Of a stretch of 64,000 nucleotides of DNA, positions 40,007 to 48,867 are shown one piece after another. The position numbers and the translations under genes are program-made. Origin of the DNA: Halobacterium wangiae (GTDB lineage: Archaea; Halobacteriota; Halobacteria; Halobacteriales; Halobacteriaceae). A model generated the notes under the pieces. The model saw only the letters and a list, made by a program, of their open reading frames with translations, did not search any database and was not told the DNA's origin. How positions within the stretch are numbered: the first letter of the stretch is position 1; every line of letters starts with the position of its first letter. The stretch covers positions 248,001 to 312,000 of the forward strand of contig NZ_CP089588.1 of the NCBI RefSeq assembly GCF_021249345.1, given 5' to 3'.

Positions 40007-42475
40007 TTACTCGCCGTCGCGGAGGCGCTTCCGGACGCGGTGGGGCGTCATCGGGATCTGGTCGGCGACGATCCCCTGGTCGGCCAGCGCGGCGTTGATG
40101 GAGGAGGCGATGGCCGCGGGGCCGTCGATCATGCCGCCCTCGCCGGTGCCCTTCGCGCCGGTGGCGGTGAACGGCGACGGCGTCTCGGAGTGCTCCAGTT
40201 CGACGTCGGGCATGTTCTTCGTCGACGGGAGGAGGTACTCGAACATGGTGATGGCCTGTGGCTGGCCCTCGTCGTCGTACTCGAACTCCTCCATGAGCGC
40301 CGCGCCGAGGCCCTGCGCGAGACCGCCGTGGGCCTGGCCGTCGACGATGGTGGGGTTGAGGCGGGTGCCACAGTCCCGCAGCGAGTAGAACTTCAGGATG
40401 TCGACCTCGCCGGTGTCAGTGTCGACCTCCACGATGGGCGCGTTCGCGGCGAACGCGGCCGTCGGGTAGACCGGGAACTTCCGGGTGAGCGCCTCGTCGA
40501 ACTCGGGGAGGCTCGTCGTCGGGTGCTCGTAGTCGTAGCTGACCCGCGTGAGGCGTTCGTTCTTCTGGCCCGAGTCGAGTTCCGCGAGTTCCGCGAGCGT
40601 GAGTCGTTCGGAGCCGTCCGCGCGTTCGACGCCGCCGTCGCGGTAGACCACGTCGTCGACGTCGCAGCCGAACTCGCGCTGCGCGGCGAGCTTCCGGCAG
40701 TTCTCGCGGAGCTTCTGGGCGGCGCCCTCGGTGGCGCCCGACAGCATCACGGCCATCCGGGAGGCCGCGGTGCCGTACTCCGTCGGTGCCGTCACGCTGT
40801 CGAGGTAGCCGACCTCGATGTCGCTCGGGAGCACGCCGAGGCCGTCGGCGAGCAACTGGGTGACGAGCGTCTGGTGGCCCTGCCCGGAGGTGTCCGTCGC
40901 GAGGTACGACTGGACGGTGCCGTCCTCCATCAGTTCGATGCGGAAGTGCTCGGGGAGTTCGGAGACGTCCTCGCGGTCGCGGGCCTCGAGGGCGTCCTTG
41001 TCCGTGCGCTGGCGGTCCGTCCAGTCGGAGCCGGAGACGCCGGGTTCGATGTGGACGGTGGGGCTGTAGCCGCGGTACTTCCCCTCCTCGCGCTTCTGCT
41101 CGACGACGTCGGGGTCGAGCAGGCCGCCCTCGCAGACCTCTCGCTCCTCGACGATCTCCTCGATGCGGTCGAGTGCCGCCGGGAAGTCCCCGGAGTCGTA
41201 GATGTTGTGTGTCGGGAGGCGGAACGGCATGTCGTCGGGCTGGATGAGGTTCAGCCGCCGGAGGTCCGTGGCTTCCACGCCGAGTTCGCGGGCCGCCTCG
41301 TCGACGACCATCTCCAGGGCGTGGAGGTGTGGCGGCACGCCGAAGCCGCGGTAGGCGGTCTGGGCTGTCTTGTTCGTCAGCGCGATCTCGTAGTCGTAGC
41401 GGACGTTCTCGATGTCGTAGGCGTTCGTGACGACCGACAGCGGCTTCAGCGCCTGATTGACGGGATAGTGCGGGAACGCGCCGAAGTCGTCGACGAACCA
41501 CGTGTCCAGGCCGCGGATGGTGCCGTCGTCGTCGTACGCGAGGCGCACGCGGTAGTCGCGGTCGGAGGAGTGCATGTCCCCGCCCTGGAGGTTCTCGATG
41601 CGGTCCTCGACGAACTTCACGGGCCGCCCGTCGAGCTGCTGGGACGCCATCGCGGCGAGCGTGCAGTAGCGGTGGATCGCGATCTTCGTCCCGAAGCTCC
41701 CACCGACGTCCGGTGGAACCTCCAGGTTCACCTTCTCCGGCGGGTAGCCCAGCGGCTCGTAGATGGTGTCGTCGACGAGCGTGTGGAGCTGGATGTTGCA
41801 GTCGATGTCGAAGGCGTCGTGGTCGGGGTCGTACGTCGCGACGACGCCAGCGGTCTCGAGTGGGACACCGGAGATGCGGCCCCACGAGTACTCCCGCTCG
41901 ATGACGTTGTCAGCCTCCTCGAAGGCGCCCTCGACGTCGCCGAAGTCCAGCGTCTCGCTGTCGGCGACGTTCGAGCCGAAGTGCTCGTGGACGAGCGTCT
42001 CGTCCTCGCGGGCATCCAGCGGGTCGACCACGGGGTCGAGCTGGTCGTACTCGATGTCGACGAGGTCGACGATGTCCTCGGCGGCGTAGCGGTCTTTCGC
42101 GACGACTGCGACGACGGGTTCACCGACGAACCGGACCTTGTCGTCGGCCAGCGACCACTCCTCGAACCCCTTCAGACCGCAGGGCATCGGCTCGTACTCC
42201 TCTTTCAGCGTGTCGACGGTGAGCGCGAGCAGGCAGTCCGGATGGTCCTCTGCGGCGCTCGTGTCCACGTCCTCGACGTGCGCGTGTGGGTGGACGCTGC
42301 GGACGAGCGCCATGTGGACGGTGTTCTCCGGTTCGATGTCGTGGATGTACTCGGCCTCGCCGGTGAGGATGCGGTGGTCCTCGACGCGTTCGAGGCCCGA
42401 CCCGACGAACGACTCCCGCTCGACGTGCGTGTCCGTCTCGGTTCCCGGTTCGGTCGGTGACTCGGCGCCGGACAT
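40007..42475 (-). CDS. Mo hydroxylase large (molybdopterin) subunit, xanthine-dehydrogenase type
   Basis: 822 residues. Binds molybdenum cofactor and hydroxylates an N-heterocycle at carbon next to nitrogen. Signatures: GGSFGTKIAIHRY, the active-site AYRGFGVPP (xanthine-dehydrogenase type; CO dehydrogenases have the CSFR motif instead), TSGQGHQT, and the catalytic Glu in KGTGEGGMIDGPAA near the C-terminus. Substrate could be a purine, a pyrimidine such as uracil, or nicotinate-type rings. It starts directly after the stop of the [2Fe-2S] subunit. Its end faces CoxG across 72 bp. Confidence 0.93.
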   Translation of the reverse strand: MSGAESPTEPGTETDTHVERESFVGSGLERVEDHRILTGEAEYIHDIEPENTVHMALVRSVHPHAHVEDVDTSAAEDHPDCLLALTVDTLKEEYEPMPCGLKGFEEWSLADDKVRFVGEPVVAVVAKDRYAAEDIVDLVDIEYDQLDPVVDPLDAREDETLVHEHFGSNVADSETLDFGDVEGAFEEADNVIEREYSWGRISGVPLETAGVVATYDPDHDAFDIDCNIQLHTLVDDTIYEPLGYPPEKVNLEVPPDVGGSFGTKIAIHRYCTLAAMASQQLDGRPVKFVEDRIENLQGGDMHSSDRDYRVRLAYDDDGTIRGLDTWFVDDFGAFPHYPVNQALKPLSVVTNAYDIENVRYDYEIALTNKTAQTAYRGFGVPPHLHALEMVVDEAARELGVEATDLRRLNLIQPDDMPFRLPTHNIYDSGDFPAALDRIEEIVEEREVCEGGLLDPDVVEQKREEGKYRGYSPTVHIEPGVSGSDWTDRQRTDKDALEARDREDVSELPEHFRIELMEDGTVQSYLATDTSGQGHQTLVTQLLADGLGVLPSDIEVGYLDSVTAPTEYGTAASRMAVMLSGATEGAAQKLRENCRKLAAQREFGCDVDDVVYRDGGVERADGSERLTLAELAELDSGQKNERLTRVSYDYEHPTTSLPEFDEALTRKFPVYPTAAFAANAPIVEVDTDTGEVDILKFYSLRDCGTRLNPTIVDGQAHGGLAQGLGAALMEEFEYDDEGQPQAITMFEYLLPSTKNMPDVELEHSETPSPFTATGAKGTGEGGMIDGPAAIASSINAALADQGIVADQIPMTPHRVRKRLRDGE

Positions 42476-43024
42476 CTACTCGCCACCTCCGGTGCGGTCC
42501 GACAGGTCGTCGCTAGGGGCCTCCATCAGTTCGTCGGCCGCCCGGTCGACCGCCTTGTAGATGTTCTGGTAGCCCGTGCAGCGACAGATGTTGTCCGCCA
42601 GTCCCTCCTTGACTTCGCCCTTGTCGGGGTCGGGGTTGCGGTCGAGGAGTTCCTTCGTCGCCATCACGAACCCACTGGTGCAGAAGCCACACTGGAGGGC
42701 GTGCTCCTGGTGGTAGGCCTCCTGGATGGGGTGGAGTTCGCCGTCGGTCGCCAGCCCCTCGACGGTCGTCACCTCGGCGCCGTCGACCTGGACGGCGTAG
42801 GTGAGACAGCTCTTCGTGCTCTTCCCGTCGACGAGTACCGTACAGGCGCCGCAGACGCCGTGCTCGCAGCCGACGCGCACGCCGCGCTGCCCGCACTCGC
42901 GACGGAGAAAGTCCGAGAGCTTCAGGCGGGGCTCCACGGTCGTCGATATGGTCTCACCGTTCACCGAGAGCGTGAGCTCCTCGGTGGGACGGTCGAGACT
43001 CTGTGAACTGCTCTCACTGCTCAT
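42476..43024 (-). CDS. Mo hydroxylase [2Fe-2S] subunit (CoxS/XdhC-small type)
   Basis: 182 residues from the ATG at 43024. Plant-type cluster ligands CEHGVCGACTVLVDG plus a Cys in KSCLTY, then the second cluster CGFCTSGF and CRCTGYQNI. This is the complete pair of clusters expected for the small subunit. Immediately upstream of the large subunit. Its own TATA box lies 27-36 nt before the ATG. Confidence 0.95.
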   Translation of the reverse strand: MSSESSSQSLDRPTEELTLSVNGETISTTVEPRLKLSDFLRRECGQRGVRVGCEHGVCGACTVLVDGKSTKSCLTYAVQVDGAEVTTVEGLATDGELHPIQEAYHQEHALQCGFCTSGFVMATKELLDRNPDPDKGEVKEGLADNICRCTGYQNIYKAVDRAADELMEAPSDDLSDRTGGGE

Positions 43025-43050
43025 GTACACCACAAGAAGGAACGGCCGCT

Positions 43051-43060
43051 CATTATAGTT
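43051..43060 (-). promoter_or_regulatory. TATA box of the Mo hydroxylase small/large subunit operon
   Basis: On the minus strand AACTATAATG lies 27-36 nt upstream of the ATG at 43024, predicting a near-leaderless mRNA for the small and large subunits. Confidence 0.6.
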
Positions 43061-43163
43061 TCGTTGAGAACGGGAGCGGACCGCCGGGCGGCGAACGGAT
43101 TCGGGGAGCGAACGACCCCCGTTCGCTCGCAGTCAGGTCACGAACCCGGCGATGGTCGAGCGC

Positions 43164-44312
43164 TCACGGCGTCGGGTCGGTGCGCGGGTGGATGGGACCG
43201 GACTGCTCGCGGAGTCGCCCGCCCGCGGCGTCGTTCGCGACGGCCAGCGCCTCCGCGACGACGCTCAGTGCGATGCCCGTCGGACTGCCGTCGCCGAGGT
43301 CGAGGCCGACCGGCGTCGACACGCGGTCGAGTTCCCCGGGCGTGAACGTCGTCCCCTCCTCGGCGACCGCGTCCCGGATCTCCTCGAAGCGTTCCCGCGG
43401 CCCCATCAGTCCGACGTACGGCACCTCGGTCTCCCGGAGCAACGTCTCGAGGACCAGCTGGTCGTCGATGAGGTTGTGCGACATCAGGACCGCGTACGTG
43501 CGCTCGGGCGCCTCGACGACCTCGTCGACGTCGCTCGGGTGCGTGCCGACGACGCGGTGGGCGTGCGGGAACGCGTCCTCGCTGGCGCGCGCGCCGCGCG
43601 CGGACGCCACGGTCACCCTGAAGCCGGCCTCCGCGCCGAACCGCGCGACCGCGTGGACGTCGTTCTGCGCGCCGAACAGCAGGAGGTCGGGCGCGGGTTC
43701 GACGCCGTCGACGAACACGCGCAGGTCGCCGGCCGCCCGCTCGACGGTCACGGCGCCGCTCGACCCGGACTCCCGGGCGTCCGCCGAGGCGTCGCGCAGT
43801 TCGTTGAGGACGTCCGCGGGGAGTCCCGGTCGGTCGTCGCCAGTTCGCGGCCCGTCTGCGGTGACGACGGTGCGCGCGCCCACGGGAACCGTCTCGTCGT
43901 CGCTCTCGACGACGGTCAGCACGGTCGCCGGTTCGCGGTCGGCGAGCGCCGCCAGCAGCGGGTCGTAGGAGTCGTCCAGCGGTTCGACGAGAACGTCGAT
44001 GATGCCGTTGCAGCCGAGGCCGAGGCCCCACTCGTCGTCGTCCATCAGGTCGAACGTCTCCACGGCCGAGGCCGCGGTCTGTCGGGCGTCGGCGGCGAGT
44101 TCGGCGACCGGTCCCTCAAGGCAGCCGGCGGTGATGGCGCCGAGCGCGTCGTCGTCGTCAGGCGCGAGCAGTTTCGCACCGGGGCGGCGGTAGGCCGACC
44201 CCTCGACGTCGACGACCGTCGCGACGGCGGCCGTCGCGTCGGCGTCCCGGAGGCTCCGGAGTCGGTCGTGGAGGTCGCGGTCGGTCACGCTCCACGGGTC
44301 GTCGGAATCCAT
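43164..44312 (-). CDS. XdhC/CoxF-family Mo hydroxylase maturation factor
   Basis: 382 residues from the ATG at 44312. N-terminal XdhC domain: VEGSAYRRPGAKLL and the conserved Cys in ITAGCLEGPVAEL. C-terminal Rossmann domain: LLLFGAQNDVHAVARFGAE and YVGLMGPRERFEEI. XdhC proteins bind and sulfurate molybdenum cofactor and hand it to xanthine-dehydrogenase-type enzymes. It lies upstream of the small subunit in the same direction, 139 bp away with an independent TATA box between. Confidence 0.9.
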   Translation of the reverse strand: MDSDDPWSVTDRDLHDRLRSLRDADATAAVATVVDVEGSAYRRPGAKLLAPDDDDALGAITAGCLEGPVAELAADARQTAASAVETFDLMDDDEWGLGLGCNGIIDVLVEPLDDSYDPLLAALADREPATVLTVVESDDETVPVGARTVVTADGPRTGDDRPGLPADVLNELRDASADARESGSSGAVTVERAAGDLRVFVDGVEPAPDLLLFGAQNDVHAVARFGAEAGFRVTVASARGARASEDAFPHAHRVVGTHPSDVDEVVEAPERTYAVLMSHNLIDDQLVLETLLRETEVPYVGLMGPRERFEEIRDAVAEEGTTFTPGELDRVSTPVGLDLGDGSPTGIALSVVAEALAVANDAAGGRLREQSGPIHPRTDPTP

Positions 44313-44432
44313 GTGAACGCCTTTCACCCGCGCACACTTAGACGTATCCACGAATCCGCCCGGACGTAACCACTCGTAGTTTCGGTCAGTCGGCCGGGTG
44401 GCTGGTTTCGGTCACGAGAGTACCCCCGGTAC

Positions 44433-45635
44433 TCAGTCGTCGAGCGTCACCGCGGGGGCGCCGCCGATCGCGCTCCGCCAGAGCACCCAGATGCCGACGA
44501 CGGTGGCGCTCATCGCGGCGAACCCCGTCGCGTACGTCGCCGTCGCGGCCACCAGTTCGCCGACGAGCCACGGGTAAGCGAGCGCGCCTGCGTTGCCGAC
44601 GGCGAGCATCACGACCAGCGTCACCCCGGCGTCGTCCGCGAGGTTCGAGAACGCGAGCGCGAACAGCGGCCCGAACGGCACGCTGAACCCGAAGCCGGTG
44701 CCCGCGACGCCCACGACGAGCAGCGCCGGGACGCCGTAGTGGACGCCCGCGGCCATCCCCGCGAGGGCAGCGGCGAGACCGAGCAGCGACCAGCGGACGA
44801 CCGCAGGCTCGCCCAGGCGGGCAGCCAGCAGGCCGCCGAGGGCGCGACCGACGACGGTGGTCGCCGCGAACGCGAGCAGCGTGGCGGTGGCAGGCACCCC
44901 CGCGACGCCCTCCAGGGCGTCGACGTACCAAGTCGTCGCCACGATGAGGAAGCCGAACGTCGCCATGTTGCCGAGGCCGAGCGCGAGCCCGACCCGGGAG
45001 CGGAGCGGCGCGAGGTAGGCGCGCACGGGGACGAGCGGTTCGCTCTGCCCCCTGTCGAGGAACGGTGCGCCGGCGGCACCGACAGCGACGACGACGGCGA
45101 CGACGAGCATCGACGCCGGGACGCCGACTGCGTCGAACGTCGTCGGGGCGACGGCCAGCGCGACCGCCAGCCCCAGCGTGAACAGCGCGCCGAGCAGTCC
45201 CTGCGCGGTCGCCACGAGGTCCCCGGGCGTCCGCCGTCCGACGTGTTTCATCGCGCCGACGAACGCCGCACCCTGGCCGAGACCGAGCAGTCCGCGAGCT
45301 ACGAGCGTGGTGCCGACGGTGCCGACGGAAGACAGTGCGACGGCGGCGGCGCCGGCGAGCAGGCCAACGGTCGCCACCAGTGCCGAGCGCCGCGTCCGCG
45401 TGAGGCGGTCTGCCGGCGCCACGACGACGAGCTGGCCGAGCAGGAACAGCGTCATCCCGAGGCCCGCGACGCCCGGGGCGACGCCCCGTTCGAGGAGTCG
45501 TGTGACCGCCGCGCCGTAGCTGCCGACGGCCAGCCCCATGCCGAAGAGACCGACGCCGAGCACTACCAGCGCCCGGTTCGGGAGGCCAGCGGGGAACACA
45601 GCCGCCAGCACGCGGCGCGACGAGTCGTCGTTCAC
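44433..45635 (-). CDS. MFS transporter
   Basis: 400 residues from a GTG at 45635; a longer reading upstream would cross the divergent OsmC gene. About 12 hydrophobic helices, with a first-loop motif A-like APADRLTRTRRSAL and a second-half GRALGGLLAARLGE. Substrate unknown; family members include drug and metabolite exporters. It has no gene pair that defines its substrate, though it lies within the Mo-hydroxylase cluster. Confidence 0.82.
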   Translation of the reverse strand: MNDDSSRRVLAAVFPAGLPNRALVVLGVGLFGMGLAVGSYGAAVTRLLERGVAPGVAGLGMTLFLLGQLVVVAPADRLTRTRRSALVATVGLLAGAAAVALSSVGTVGTTLVARGLLGLGQGAAFVGAMKHVGRRTPGDLVATAQGLLGALFTLGLAVALAVAPTTFDAVGVPASMLVVAVVVAVGAAGAPFLDRGQSEPLVPVRAYLAPLRSRVGLALGLGNMATFGFLIVATTWYVDALEGVAGVPATATLLAFAATTVVGRALGGLLAARLGEPAVVRWSLLGLAAALAGMAAGVHYGVPALLVVGVAGTGFGFSVPFGPLFALAFSNLADDAGVTLVVMLAVGNAGALAYPWLVGELVAATATYATGFAAMSATVVGIWVLWRSAIGGAPAVTLDD

Positions 45636-45716
45636 GACTCCCGGTGGGTGGCCCCGGTTCAAAACAGTTCGTGCCGCGGCACGAACGTTCATCCCGCAGG
45701 GGCGCCGAATTCGGGT

Positions 45717-46241
45717 ATGCCACTCGACTGGGACCTGCAGGAGGCAGTCTGGGAGGAGTTCGAACTGCTCGCGGAGGCCGACCGCGTGCCGACCGGGGAG
45801 AACCGCGTGGAGACGGAACTCGTCGAGAACTACCACGGCCGCGGGACCGCCCGCGACTTCGAGTTCGAGTCCGACGAGCCGGCGTCGATGGCCGGCGGGG
45901 AGAACCGCGGACCGCGGCCCCTCGAGTACTTCCTCGCCGGGTTCGCGTTCTGCCAGCAGGTCGTCCTGGCGAAACACGCCCTCGCGACGGGGGTCGAGGT
46001 GGACGACGTGCGCGTCGAAGTCGAGGGTGACGTCGACCCGCGCGGCGTCCTCGGCATCGGCGACGTCGACTCCGGGTTCGACGGTGGACTCCGGCAGGTC
46101 ACGCGCGTCGAGAGCCCGGCGACCCCCCACGAGATCCGGGAACTCGTGGCGACCGCCGACGCGAACTGCCCGGCCAGCGCCTCGCTGTCGGTTCCGGTCG
46201 ACCGCGAACTGTTCCTGAACGGCGAGCGGATCGACGGCTGA
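45717..46241 (+). CDS. OsmC-family peroxide-detoxifying protein
   Basis: 174 residues from the ATG at 45717. The two redox Cys are in FAFCQQVVLAKHA (about residue 79) and DANCPASASL (about 148), with the GPRPLEYFLAGFA segment typical of OsmC/Ohr. Likely reduces organic hydroperoxides using a thiol. Divergent from the MFS gene and 12 bp from the convergent alcohol dehydrogenase gene. Confidence 0.85.
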   Translation: MPLDWDLQEAVWEEFELLAEADRVPTGENRVETELVENYHGRGTARDFEFESDEPASMAGGENRGPRPLEYFLAGFAFCQQVVLAKHALATGVEVDDVRVEVEGDVDPRGVLGIGDVDSGFDGGLRQVTRVESPATPHEIRELVATADANCPASASLSVPVDRELFLNGERIDG

Positions 46242-46253
46242 GCGCTCCCCGCC

Positions 46254-47300
46254 TCAGGGTTCGAGAATCGTCATCCCGTGGGTGTCGCCCGTCCGGAGCG
46301 CCTCGTGGACGTCGGGCACGTCGTCGAGGCCGACGGTCTGTGTGTACTCCGCGCTCACGCGGTCGTCGGCGAGCAGGCGGGCGGCCCGCACGACCTCGTC
46401 CTTCGTCGCGTAGCGGGAGCCGACGACGCTCGCCTCCTTCACGACGAACTCCTTCAGCAGCGGTGCGAACGAGCGCTCGTGGTGGGTCGTGAGCGTCACG
46501 ACGTCGCCACCGAGCGCGAGTGCGTCCCAGGCGTCCCGGAGCGTGTCGACGTCGCCGACCGTGTCGACAGCGACGGTCGGGCCCTCGCCGTAGGGGGTCG
46601 CTGCGCGTGCGCGCTCGACGAAGTCGTCGCCGCGAGCGTCGATGGGTGTCACCGCGTCGCCGGTGACGCGGTCCACGTACGCGAGGCGGTCCTCGTGGAC
46701 GTCGGCGGCGAGCACGTGCGCGCCGCGGCGGGCGGCGAGTTGCGAGAGGTGGACGCCGATGCGGCCCGCGGCGCCGACCACGAGCACCGTGTCGTCGTCA
46801 CCGACGCCCGTTCGCTCGCAGACGTGCAGCGGCGTGGCGAGACCGTCGGCGGCCACCGCTCCCTCCGCGAACGTCGCGTCGTCGGGCAGCGGCAGGAGGT
46901 TCGACGCCGGAATCGTCGTCGACTCCGCGTACGCCCCGTCGCGCTGGACGCCGAACCAGCCGCCGAAGTTCGTACACTGGTTCGTGTCCCCGCGCCGGCA
47001 CCGGTCGCAGCGCCCGCAGGTGAGGTAGAAGTACGCGAGCACGCGGTCACCGGTCTCGAATGCCGTGACCCCGGGCCCCGTCTCCGCGACCACGCCCGCG
47101 AACTCGTGGCCGGGAACGCGCGGGACGTGGTCGTCGGCGTCGCTGAGTCCGCCCTGGACCGCGTTCTCGATCGTCCGCGTAACGCCGCAGGCACGGACGT
47201 CCACGAGCACCTCTCCGGCGTCGGGCGTCGGTCGTTCGACCGCTCTGACGTCGAGTTCGCCGCCCCACTCGTCGAGGATAACAGCGTTCATCGTCGACAT
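46254..47300 (-). CDS. Zinc-dependent alcohol dehydrogenase
   Basis: 348 residues. Catalytic zinc ligands Cys in RACGVTRT, His-Glu in PGHEFAG; structural zinc in CGRCDRCRRGDTNQC; NAD(P) motif VVGAAGRIGVHLSQL; and Asp in LAADVHEDRL favouring NAD. Medium-chain dehydrogenase of normal length. Substrate unknown; it could oxidise an aldehyde or alcohol from ring degradation. Confidence 0.9.
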   Translation of the reverse strand: MSTMNAVILDEWGGELDVRAVERPTPDAGEVLVDVRACGVTRTIENAVQGGLSDADDHVPRVPGHEFAGVVAETGPGVTAFETGDRVLAYFYLTCGRCDRCRRGDTNQCTNFGGWFGVQRDGAYAESTTIPASNLLPLPDDATFAEGAVAADGLATPLHVCERTGVGDDDTVLVVGAAGRIGVHLSQLAARRGAHVLAADVHEDRLAYVDRVTGDAVTPIDARGDDFVERARAATPYGEGPTVAVDTVGDVDTLRDAWDALALGGDVVTLTTHHERSFAPLLKEFVVKEASVVGSRYATKDEVVRAARLLADDRVSAEYTQTVGLDDVPDVHEALRTGDTHGMTILEP

Positions 47301-47390
47301 ACCGCAGTCGTTGCTCGCGGCGGTAGTTAGCTGTTCGGCCGAGCGGGCGTCAGCCGTTGTATCCAGCCGCCTCGAGGCGAAACTTGCCCA

Positions 47391-47401
47391 AATATTTAAA
47401 T
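47391..47401 (+). promoter_or_regulatory. TATA box of the second NCS2 permease
   Basis: AATATTTAAAT ends 24 nt before the ATG at 47425; transcription should begin at or just before the start codon, giving an essentially leaderless mRNA. Confidence 0.65.
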
Positions 47402-47424
47402 CATGGGTCGTGGTGGGTACCCCC

Positions 47425-48819
47425 ATGCCAGACGGCAACACAGAGGCAGAACGGAGTAGAGGCAACAGACTCGTCCGGTACGGCATCGAGGACAGACCCG
47501 ACAACGGCGAGGCGGTCGCGCTGGGCATCCAGCACCTCCTCGCGATGTTCCTCTCGACGGTGGCGCTCCCGCTGGTCATCGCCAGCGCCATCGGCCTCGG
47601 GTCCGCCGACATCACCTTCATCGTCCAGATGGCGCTGCTCGTGGCGGGCATCGCCACGCTCGTCCAGGTGTTCCCCATCGGCCCCGTCGGCGCCCGTCTC
47701 CCCATCGTGATGGGGACCAGCGCCATCTTCGTGTCGCCGCTCATCGACATCGGGAGCACGTTCGGGCTGGCCACCATCTTCGGCGCCGTCATCATCGCGG
47801 CACCCGTCGAAGTGATCATCGGCTACTTCTTCGACGACGTCGAGGACTTCTTCCCGCCGCTGGTCACGGGCATCGTCGTGATGCTCGTCGGCCTCACACT
47901 CATCCCCATCGCCATCCAGTACTCCGCGGGTATCCCCGGGACGGACGCCTTCGGTAGCATGGAGAACCTCGGGCTCGCGGCGCTCGTGCTCGTTGTCGCG
48001 CTCGTCACCAACCAGTTCTTCGGCGGGTTCATGCGCTCGGCGAGCGTGCTCATCGCCGTCGTCGTCGGCTACCTCGCCGCCATCCCGCTCGGCCTGCTCG
48101 ACCTCTCGGCGGTCGGCTCGGCCGCGTGGTTCTCGTTCCCGACGCCGCTCAAGTACGGCATCGCGTTCGAACCCAGCGCCATCATCCTGGCCGCGTTCGC
48201 GTACATCATCACCTCGATGGAGACCATCGGCGACGTCGCCGGCACCACCGAAGCAGTCGGCCGCGACCCCACCAGTGAGGAGACCAAGGGCGGCCTCGTC
48301 GCGGACGGCGTGATGTCGATGTTCGCGGGCGTGTTCAACGCCTTCCCGAACACCTCGTTCAGCCAGAACGTCGGTCTCATCAGCTTCACCGGCATCGCCA
48401 GCCGGTTCGTCGTCGGCATCACCGGCGTGTTCCTCATCGTCCTCGGCCTCGTGCCGAAGGTCGCTGCGGTCATCTCCGCGATGCCGAACCCGGTGCTCGG
48501 CGGCGCTGCCGTCGTGCTGTTCGGGATGATCTTCTCCATCGGCCTCCGCATCATCACTCGCGGCTCGGAGCTCACGCAGCGCAACCTCACCATCATCGCC
48601 ACCTCCATCGTCCTCGGCGTCGGCGTCGAGTGGCGTTCCGACGCGCTCGCCCAGCTCCCCGACGACGTCCAGGTGCTGGCGACCTCCGGGCTCATCGTCG
48701 GCGGCGTCACCGCACTCGTGCTGAACGCCATCCTCCCCGAGGACGCCGCACCGATGGGCGAGGGCGCGATCGGTGAACCGGTCGCTGGCGAGGACCCCAA
48801 CGCACGTACCGACGACTGA
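47425..48819 (+). CDS. NCS2-family nucleobase permease, second copy
   Basis: 464 residues, about 14 helices. Shares QHLLAMFLSTVALPLVIASAIG, SMETIGDVAGTTEAVGRDPT and FPNTSFSQNVGLISFTGIASRFV with uracil/xanthine/urate symporters; the NTSFSQNVG form is closest to xanthine/uric acid transporters (PbuX, UacT) while the gene at 32182 has a TSYTENVG form closer to UraA. That suggests purine rather than pyrimidine uptake, but is not conclusive. Confidence 0.92.
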   Translation: MPDGNTEAERSRGNRLVRYGIEDRPDNGEAVALGIQHLLAMFLSTVALPLVIASAIGLGSADITFIVQMALLVAGIATLVQVFPIGPVGARLPIVMGTSAIFVSPLIDIGSTFGLATIFGAVIIAAPVEVIIGYFFDDVEDFFPPLVTGIVVMLVGLTLIPIAIQYSAGIPGTDAFGSMENLGLAALVLVVALVTNQFFGGFMRSASVLIAVVVGYLAAIPLGLLDLSAVGSAAWFSFPTPLKYGIAFEPSAIILAAFAYIITSMETIGDVAGTTEAVGRDPTSEETKGGLVADGVMSMFAGVFNAFPNTSFSQNVGLISFTGIASRFVVGITGVFLIVLGLVPKVAAVISAMPNPVLGGAAVVLFGMIFSIGLRIITRGSELTQRNLTIIATSIVLGVGVEWRSDALAQLPDDVQVLATSGLIVGGVTALVLNAILPEDAAPMGEGAIGEPVAGEDPNARTDD

Positions 48820-48830
48820 CGGGCCGACCG

Positions 48831-48858
48831 TCGAAAGAACGAATTCGGTTTTTCGGAC
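48831..48858 (+). terminator. Candidate terminator after the second NCS2 permease
   Basis: An imperfect CGAAA/TTTCG inverted repeat leads into TTTTTCGG 30 bp after the stop. A T5 run in otherwise GC-rich sequence fits haloarchaeal termination. Confidence 0.4.
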
Positions 48859-48867
48859 GCTACCGCG

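Noticed and set aside
40040-42460. Long open frame antisense to the Mo hydroxylase large subunit
   Set aside because: GC-rich coding DNA leaves open antisense frames; the product is Arg/Val/Glu-rich without domains while the sense strand encodes a complete enzyme. The same holds for 16486-18132 (antisense to guaB), 25211-26734 (antisense to the transducer) and 23521-24525 (antisense to the helicase).
40007-42475. Annotation as carbon monoxide dehydrogenase
   Set aside because: The large subunit has AYRGFG at the active-site loop and lacks the CSFR motif of true CO dehydrogenases; xanthine-dehydrogenase-type hydroxylase fits better.
44433-46130. Extended 565-residue version of the MFS gene
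   Set aside because: The upstream part runs antisense through the OsmC gene; the GTG at 45635 directly precedes the first helix.
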